From the NCBI RefSeq assembly GCF_900100315.1, contig NZ_FNFF01000008.1, positions 1 through 64,000 of the forward strand: a DNA stretch of 64,000 nucleotides, written 5' to 3'. Shown piece by piece: positions 58,939 through 64,000 of the stretch. A program made the position numbers and the translations under genes. The notes under the pieces are model-generated. The model was not told the DNA's origin. It made no database searches and saw only the letters and a program-made list of their open reading frames with translations. Within the stretch, counting starts at the first letter, position 1; every line of letters starts with the position of its first letter. The stretch is from Streptomyces indicus (GTDB taxonomy: Bacteria; Actinomycetota; Actinomycetes; Streptomycetales; Streptomycetaceae).

Positions 58939-60143
58939 CCGCGCCCGCCCTCGCCTCCCCGGCGTACGACCTGATCGACTTCCCGTTCTCCGCGCGCGGT
59001 GACCAACTCCCCCATCAAGTGGAGGAGTTGCGCGAGAAGACCCCGATACGCCGGGTGCGCACCATCGCCGGCGACGAGGCCTGGCTGGTCTCCTCGTACG
59101 CGCTGTGCAAGCAGGTCCTGGAGGACCGGCGGTTCAGCCTGAAGGACACCTCGGCGCCCGGCGTGCCCCGGCAGTACGCGCTGACGATCCCGCCCGAGGT
59201 CGTCAACAACATGGGCAACATCACCGGTGCCGGGCTGCGCAAGGCGGTGCTCAAGGCGCTCAACCCGAAGGCGCCGGGGCTTCAGGAGTTCATGCGCGCG
59301 TACGCCGCCGAACTCATCGATGCCTTCAAGGCGGAGGGCGCCCCGGCGGACCTGCGCGAGCAGTTCACCGACCCGTACTCCTCCGGCATGCACTGCCACA
59401 TCCTCGGCATCCCGCGCGCGGACGCGGACAAGCTGATGCGCAGCCTGCACATCGCGTTCATGAACTCGGCCTGCCCCATCACGGGCGCCAAGCTCAACTG
59501 GGACCGCGACATGGCGTACATGGTGGAGCGCCTGGACGACCCGTCGACCACGGGCCTGATGGCCGAACTCGCCGCGCTGCGCGAGGACCCGGAGTACGCC
59601 CACCTCACGGACGAGATGCTGGCGACCGTCGGTGTCACGATGTTCGGCGCGGGCGTCATCTCCACCGCCGGGTTCCTGGTCATGGCGGTCGTCTCGCTCT
59701 TCCAGCATCCACAGCTGTGGGCGGAGCTGCGCGCGGACCGCTCGAAGATCCCCGCGGCCGTGGACGAGCTCCTCCGGATCAACCTCTCGATCGCGGACGG
59801 GCTGCCGCGGCTCGCCACCGAGGACATCCAGGTCGGCGAGATCCTGGTGAAGCAGGGGGAACTCGTCCTCGTCCTGCCCGAGGGCGGCAACTTCGACCCC
59901 GAGGCCTTCGCCGACCCCGGCAAGGTGGACCTGGAGCGGCCGAACAACGCGCAGCACCTGTCGTTCGGCGGCGGCCAGCACTACTGCCCGGCGACCGCGC
60001 TCGGCAAGAAGCACGCGGAGCTCGCGATCGAGGCGCTGATCGAGCACACACCGGAACTTCGACTGGCCGTGCCGATGGAGCAGTTGGTGTGGCGCACGGG
60101 GTTCATGAAGCGGCTGCCGGAGCGGCTGCCGGTGATGTGGTGA
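58935..60143 (+). CDS. Cytochrome P450, CYP121-like
   Basis: 402 residues. Heme loop SFGGGQHYCPATALGKKHAE with Cys at about 351; the usual Gly after Cys-x is Ala, as the P-G of CYP121 is P-A here. I-helix FGAGVISTAGFL, NLSIADGLPRLATEDIQVGE and the C-terminal QLVWRTGFMKRLPERLPVMW closely follow M. tuberculosis CYP121, which couples two tyrosines of cyclo(Tyr-Tyr). At the position of CYP121 Arg386 there is Lys. It likely oxidises the CDPS product (ring coupling, dimerisation or nucleobase transfer are known for Streptomyces relatives). Confidence 0.93.
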   Translation: MTAPALASPAYDLIDFPFSARGDQLPHQVEELREKTPIRRVRTIAGDEAWLVSSYALCKQVLEDRRFSLKDTSAPGVPRQYALTIPPEVVNNMGNITGAGLRKAVLKALNPKAPGLQEFMRAYAAELIDAFKAEGAPADLREQFTDPYSSGMHCHILGIPRADADKLMRSLHIAFMNSACPITGAKLNWDRDMAYMVERLDDPSTTGLMAELAALREDPEYAHLTDEMLATVGVTMFGAGVISTAGFLVMAVVSLFQHPQLWAELRADRSKIPAAVDELLRINLSIADGLPRLATEDIQVGEILVKQGELVLVLPEGGNFDPEAFADPGKVDLERPNNAQHLSFGGGQHYCPATALGKKHAELAIEALIEHTPELRLAVPMEQLVWRTGFMKRLPERLPVMW

Positions 60144-60169
60144 CGCCCTGGCCGTAGGCGCTCAGGCAT

Positions 60170-60208
60170 GCGTACGGCCGGTGAGGGGATCCCCCACCGG
60201 CCGTACGC
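60170..60208. terminator. Strong hairpin closing the CDPS-P450 operon
   Basis: GCGTACGGCCGGTG (60170-60183) and CACCGGCCGTACGC (60195-60208), extended by GGGG/CCCC inside. Perfect 14-bp outer stem. Separates from the convergent DUF5063 gene. Confidence 0.88.
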
Positions 60209-60228
60209 CGCAGGTCACTTGACGAAGG

Positions 60229-60897
60229 TCACTTGACGGGACGCAGCCCCAGCGGGCCCGCGATCTCCTCGGCCATCACCTTGCCCGCCTCCTCCGCGAG
60301 CGCGTCCTCGCCGAGGTCCTGGTCGGTGTCCAGGCCGTCCAGCTCCTCCAGGGGCTGGTTGAGGCGGACGTGGGCGACCAGGGACTGCAGGGCGCGCAGG
60401 CAGGCGGATGCGGTGGAGCCCCAGTTGGAGAAGTACGAGAACTGCCACCACCACAGCGCCTCGGTGGTGCGGCCCGCGCGGTAGTGCGCCATGCCGTGCC
60501 GCAGATCCGTGATCACGTCGGCGAGGTCGTCGGAGATACGGCAGGCCACCGGGGCCTTGCGCGGCTCGTACGGGTCGAAGACCTCGGAGTAGACGTCGAC
60601 CGGGTCGAGCATGCCGGCCAGGCGCTCGCGCAGCTCGTCCACGTCCGGCTCCGGGCCGAGATCCGGCTCGTAGCGCTCGTCGGGGACGATGTCCTCGTGG
60701 GCGCCCAGGCGGCCGCCGGCGAGCAGCAGCTGCGAGACCTCCAGGAGCAGGAACGGGACCGCCGAGTCCGGCTCGTCGCCCTTGGCGACCTCGGTCACGG
60801 CGACGATGAACGACTCGATCTGGTCGGCGATCTGGACCGCGAAGTCGTCCGGGTCGGATGCCTTGGCGTGCAGCGTGGCGTCAGCCGAAGTGGACAT
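60229..60897 (-). CDS. DUF5063 protein
   Basis: 222 residues from ATG 60897 (MSTSADATLHAKASDPDDFA). EALWWWQFSYFSNWGSTASA and the acidic C-terminus (EEEDL-like) are DUF5063 features. Acidic, cytoplasmic, helical. Adjacent to recR and ybaB, a conserved Streptomyces neighbourhood; function unknown. Confidence 0.85.
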   Translation of the reverse strand: MSTSADATLHAKASDPDDFAVQIADQIESFIVAVTEVAKGDEPDSAVPFLLLEVSQLLLAGGRLGAHEDIVPDERYEPDLGPEPDVDELRERLAGMLDPVDVYSEVFDPYEPRKAPVACRISDDLADVITDLRHGMAHYRAGRTTEALWWWQFSYFSNWGSTASACLRALQSLVAHVRLNQPLEELDGLDTDQDLGEDALAEEAGKVMAEEIAGPLGLRPVK

Positions 60898-60950
60898 GTC
60901 GGGTTCGACCTCCCATGGATGCGCCGTGCCGAGGCGCCGTACCGTCATCG

Positions 60951-61019
60951 GACTTCTCAGACATCGAGGAGTCTCCTCCCCTCGAAGGCCCGCCCCAGCG
61001 TGACCTCGTCCGCGACCCC
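60951..61019. repeat. Duplicated 3' tail of recR
   Basis: On the minus strand this segment reads ADEVTLGRAFEGRRLLDV plus a stop, identical in protein sequence to the last 18 codons of recR (61098-61153 region). It lacks the rest of the gene. Evidence of a partial tandem duplication or of an insertion that split off a copy. Confidence 0.8.
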
Positions 61020-61097
61020 TCTTTCTGCACCCCTCGCACTGCTTCGCAGGCAGCGGGGTGCTGCGCCGGACTCCGTCCGACGAGAGCGCTGAGGCCG

Positions 61098-61697
61098 TCA
61101 GACATCCAGGAGCCGCCTTCCTTCGAAGGCCCGCCCCAGCGTGACCTCGTCCGCATATTCGAGGTCGCCGCCGACCGGGAGGCCGCTCGCGAGGCGGGTG
61201 ACCTTCAGGCCCATCGGCTTGATCATGCGGGCCAGATACGTGGCCGTGGCCTCGCCCTCGAGGTTGGGGTCGGTGGCGAGGATCAGCTCGGTGACCGTGC
61301 CGTCCGCGAGGCGCGCGAGCAGCTCGCGGATCCGCAGGTCGTCCGGGCCGACGCCCTCGATGGGGCTGATCGCCCCGCCGAGGACGTGGTAGCGGCCGCG
61401 GAACTCGCGGGTCCGCTCGATCGCCACGACGTCCTTGGGCTCCTCGACCACGCAGATCACCGCGGGGTCGCGCCGCTGGTCACGGCAGATCCCGCACTGC
61501 TCCTGCTGCGCGACATTGCCGCACACGCTGCAGAACCGGACCTTGTCCTTGACCTCGAGGAGCGCGTGCGCGAGCCGGCGCACATCCGTCGGCTCCGCCT
61601 GCAGGATGTGGAAGGCGATCCGCTGCGCGCTCTTGGGACCGACGCCGGGCAGCCTGCCCAACTCGTCGATGAGGTCCTGGACCACGCCTTCGTACAA
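61098..61697 (-). CDS. recR: Recombination mediator RecR
   Basis: 199 residues: HhH LGRLPGVGPKSAQRIAFHIL, zinc finger FCSVCGNVAQQEQCGICRD, Toprim VICVVEEPKDVVAIERTREF and LATDPNLEGEATATYLARMI. Helps load RecA with RecF/RecO. Forms an operon with ybaB upstream. Confidence 0.95.
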   Translation of the reverse strand: MYEGVVQDLIDELGRLPGVGPKSAQRIAFHILQAEPTDVRRLAHALLEVKDKVRFCSVCGNVAQQEQCGICRDQRRDPAVICVVEEPKDVVAIERTREFRGRYHVLGGAISPIEGVGPDDLRIRELLARLADGTVTELILATDPNLEGEATATYLARMIKPMGLKVTRLASGLPVGGDLEYADEVTLGRAFEGRRLLDV

Positions 61698-61802
61698 CGG
61701 ACTGCCTTCCTCTGGTTCCTTCAGACGTACGGTAGTTGGTGCGCCGGACCCGCAGAAGGGCCGTCGCCGACTGTCACTTGGACGGGCGCACCGCGGGCCG
61801 TC

Positions 61803-62147
61803 CTAGAACGGCAGTCCGGGGATGCCGCTGCCGCCGCCGAGGCCCTGCGCGAGCGGGCCGAGCTTCTGCTGCTGGAGCGTCTGCGCGTTCTCGTTCGCGG
61901 CCTGGACCGCCGCCACGATCAGGTCGGCGAGGGTCTCGGTGTCCTCCGGGTCCACCGCCTTCGGGTCGATCACGAGGCCGCGCAGCTCGCCCGAGCCGGT
62001 GACGGTGGCCTTCACCAGGCCGCCGCCCGCCTGCCCGTCGACCTCGGTCTGCGCGAGCTCCTCCTGCGCCTTGGCGAGGTCCTGCTGCATCTTCTGGGCC
62101 TGCTGGAGCAGCTGCTGCATGTTGGGCTGGCCACCACCGGGAATCAC
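61803..62147 (-). CDS. YbaB/EbfC nucleoid-associated protein
   Basis: 114 residues from GTG 62147. MQQLLQQAQKMQQDLAKAQE, VDGQAGGGLVKATVTGSGEL and LADLIVAAVQAANENAQ are the YbaB core. Dimeric DNA-binding protein; partner of recR in many bacteria. Confidence 0.92.
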   Translation of the reverse strand: MIPGGGQPNMQQLLQQAQKMQQDLAKAQEELAQTEVDGQAGGGLVKATVTGSGELRGLVIDPKAVDPEDTETLADLIVAAVQAANENAQTLQQQKLGPLAQGLGGGSGIPGLPF

Positions 62148-62495
62148 GATCAGCTCCTGGGTCTGGTCCGTCGGGTCGGTCTGGTCCGCCGGATGCGTCG
62201 GGTCCGTCCGGGTCGGTCCGGATCCCGTTGTCCGTCTGGCACGAGCCTACGTGCTCCCCGCACGCCATGCCCCGGCACTCTTTCGAGTGACGGGAGAGCG
62301 CCCTATACCCGATGAACACCCACGTACGGGCGGAAAACCCGCCGGATCGGCTCCATGGCCACCCATTGGGCGGTAGGAAGATGCCTGCACATCTGTCCCA
62401 GCCGTACCAATACGCATCGGTGCCGCAGGGTCGTGGCGGCCGGCTCCCCGGCCACCGCGCACCCCGGGAGCCGTTGCTCGACAAGGGAGTGCCGG

Positions 62496-63242
62496 GTGAG
62501 CCAGCCGGGGATGCAGCCCGAGACCCCGCCGCCGGGCGGGAACGACGAGGGCGCGCGCACACAGGGCGAGGGGGCGAAGGATCTCACCGCACGGCCGTTT
62601 CCGCTCGGCGACTGGGGCGAGCCGGCCGAGCGGCTCGACGAGCTCTACCGGTGGGTGGAGGACGGGGCGCTCGCCACGGCCGCCTGGTACCTGACCGACC
62701 GCGGCTGGAAGCGCCGCGGGGCGCGGGCGCTGCGGACCGGGGCGGCGCTCGGGCTCGTGGCGGGCGCGGGGCTGCCGCTGCTCGACCTGACCTCCGCGGT
62801 CTCGGGGGCGGCGCCCTGGGGCTACCTCGCGCTGCTGCTCGCGGTCGCCTGCATCGGCTGCGACCGGTACTTCGGCCTGACCTCGGGCTGGATAAGGGAT
62901 GTGGCCACGGCCCAGGCGGTGCAGCGCCGGCTCCAGGCGCTCCAGTTCGACTGGGCCTCGGAGTCCGTACGGGAGGTGCTCGGGCCCACCGAGGGGACGG
63001 CCGGCGAGGCCGCCGAGCGCTGTCTCGGGGTGCTGCGGCGGTTCTCGGAGGACGTGACGGAGCTCGTGCGGGCGGAGACGGCGGACTGGATGGTCGAGTT
63101 CCGCTCGGGGCACGCGCCGCTCCTGATGCAGTCCTCGGGCACGGCGGGGCCGCGCTCGGAGGGCCCCGCCCCGACCCGCTTCCCGCTCGCCCCGGTGACC
63201 CGCCCGAACATGCCGCGCCAGCGCCCGCCGGAGGCCCGCTGA
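62496..63242 (+). CDS. SLATT-domain membrane protein
   Basis: 248 residues from GTG 62496 with GGGAG upstream; the in-frame extension to 62355 is not conserved. RLDELYRWVEDGALATAAWY precedes two membrane helices (TGAALGLVAGAGLPLLDLTS; WGYLALLLAVACIGCDRYFG), the 2TM SLATT arrangement linked to predicted pore-forming effectors. No nucleotidyltransferase is adjacent, so defence function is not supported here. Confidence 0.82.
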   Translation: MSQPGMQPETPPPGGNDEGARTQGEGAKDLTARPFPLGDWGEPAERLDELYRWVEDGALATAAWYLTDRGWKRRGARALRTGAALGLVAGAGLPLLDLTSAVSGAAPWGYLALLLAVACIGCDRYFGLTSGWIRDVATAQAVQRRLQALQFDWASESVREVLGPTEGTAGEAAERCLGVLRRFSEDVTELVRAETADWMVEFRSGHAPLLMQSSGTAGPRSEGPAPTRFPLAPVTRPNMPRQRPPEAR

Positions 63243-63394
63243 GTGGTGCGCAGGGCCCGCCGAAGGGGCGCCGGGCGCCCCGGAGCAGTCAAGTCCCCTT
63301 GTACGGGAGGGACTTGTGGAGAAGCGGTGTGCGTGCGGGAGGCGGCCCGGGGTACTCGGAGGTTCCGAACAACTCCGGAATCAAGTGAGGAATC

Positions 63395-63664
63395 ATGACG
63401 GGTCAGTACGCATCGGCACGAGGACGTTCGGGCACCAACGGCTTTGCAGTGGCGGGACTGGCGTGCGGTGTGGTCGGCCTGATCGTCGCCGCTTTCATCC
63501 TGGGCCCCCTGGCCATCATCTTCGGTTTCGTCGGGCGCAAGAACGCCGGCGCGAACGGTTCGAGCGGGATGGCCACCGCCGCGATCGTGCTCGGTGTGGT
63601 CGACATCGTGCTCGTGATCATTCTGATGGCGACGGGCGGCGGCGGCTTCTTCATAGGCAGCTGA
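63395..63664 (+). CDS. DUF4190 membrane protein
   Basis: 89 residues: two helices (FAVAGLACGVVGLIVAAFIL; MATAAIVLGVVDIVLVIILM) with RKNAGANGSSG between, the DUF4190 pattern. RBS GAGG upstream. Unknown function. Confidence 0.85.
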   Translation: MTGQYASARGRSGTNGFAVAGLACGVVGLIVAAFILGPLAIIFGFVGRKNAGANGSSGMATAAIVLGVVDIVLVIILMATGGGGFFIGS

Positions 63665-63682
63665 CCCGGCACACCCGTCGGC

Positions 63683-63718
63683 CCGGGCCCGTCCCCACCC
63701 ACAGGGGGGCGGGCCCGG
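63683..63718. terminator. Hairpin after DUF4190 gene
   Basis: CCGGGCCC (63683-63690) and GGGCCCGG (63711-63718), extended by CCCC/GGGG inside around a short loop; about 19 nt after the stop. Confidence 0.75.
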
Positions 63719-63820
63719 CGCATGCGCCCGCATCCCCCACAGCTTGGGCCGGAGCCCTGCACAGGGAGTGCCCCAAGGACTACGCTGCCCGGACCCGAAC
63801 GCTGATCCGAGGAGCGTCTC

Positions 63821-64000
63821 TTGGCCTGTGACCTGTGGTTGGTCCCCCTCGTCGACGTGCTCTGCCACAGCCCCGAGAACCCTTTCTCCGAAGAGCTCGC
63901 GCTCTACGACAAGGTCCTGTCCGAGGCGGGATTGCCACCGGTTCCGGTGTTCGCGTACATGCCGGGTCTGAGCGGTGACGTGGCCCCGGTCGCCGGATTC
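63821..64000 (+). CDS. Conserved hypothetical protein, 5' part
   Basis: 60 codons from TTG 63821 (ACDLWLVPLVDVLCHSPENP), GGAG 7 nt upstream, open at the window edge. Recognisable as a conserved streptomycete protein next to the recR region; no function known. Further residues lie outside. Confidence 0.7.
   Translation, partial: MACDLWLVPLVDVLCHSPENPFSEELALYDKVLSEAGLPPVPVFAYMPGLSGDVAPVAGF

Noticed and set aside
62496..63242. CBASS-like defence system around the SLATT protein
   Set aside because: No nucleotidyltransferase or other effector gene adjacent; neighbours are housekeeping.

Overview
The window is high-GC actinobacterial chromosome, almost certainly Streptomyces. The markers are a wblA-like WhiB gene beside a class A penicillin-binding protein and a pair of ArsA-type ATPases, GTG/TTG starts, GerW, a SigE-type sigma factor, an asd-lysC operon and a recR-ybaB block. 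As I recall it, gene order on both flanks resembles the wblA (SCO3579) to recR (about SCO3618) stretch of S. coelicolor. No database was searched.

Layout. 1-2540: accessory DNA with a partial CHAP-domain (endolysin-like) gene and a small divergent regulatory locus that carries the same 15-bp sequence beside both starts. 2591-13192: core genes (MBL hydrolase, Nudix, RidA, DUF4177, two ArsA-like ATPases, wblA, PBP, YqeY, phosphoesterase, Pr6Pr membrane protein). 13240-19629: a tRNA-Pro(CGG) gene and a 6.3-kb integrated element bounded by a perfect 45-bp repeat of the tRNA 3' half. The element keeps what looks like the pSAM2-type control module (KorSA-like GntR, Pif-like Nudix, a conserved small AICE protein) but has no integrase, excisionase, replication or transfer gene. 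Its cargo is a threonine-synthase-like PLP enzyme and an orotidine-5'-phosphate-decarboxylase domain fused to the AICE protein. 19690-27600: a second accessory tract that starts with the C-terminal stump of a tyrosine integrase, followed by a pentapeptide-repeat membrane protein, an Mrr-like endonuclease, a MarR/oxidoreductase pair and several unknowns. This suggests successive insertions at the same tRNA.

28535-33444: an arsenic locus with a flavoprotein monooxygenase (frameshifted), two ArsR repressors, an ACR3 efflux pump, ArsC and ArsM. Operators can be seen by eye. 33568-43880: a Ser/Thr kinase with an FN3-like tail, GerW, a cysteine-synthase-like/MFS operon, an MFS exporter with a His-rich tail divergent from an ArsR/NmtR-like sensor, an oxidoreductase and a broken LysR gene. 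44016-48950: two tandem ribbon-helix-helix paralogues with palindromic operators and apparently leaderless promoters, then DUF4097, a DrrAB-type ABC exporter and a DM13 protein.

48977-57846: SURF1, an S9 peptidase, an ECF-type sigma factor with a translationally coupled membrane protein, asd and lysC. 58213-60143: a two-gene natural-product operon with a cyclodipeptide synthase (CDPS) and a CYP121-like P450, closed by a strong terminator. 60229-64000: DUF5063, recR (with a duplicated 3' tail downstream), ybaB, a SLATT-domain protein, a DUF4190 protein and a partial gene running off the right edge.

The most interesting parts are the integrase-less AICE derivative with its unusual OMP-decarboxylase fusion, the minimal CDPS-P450 operon, and the autoregulated-looking RHH gene pair.
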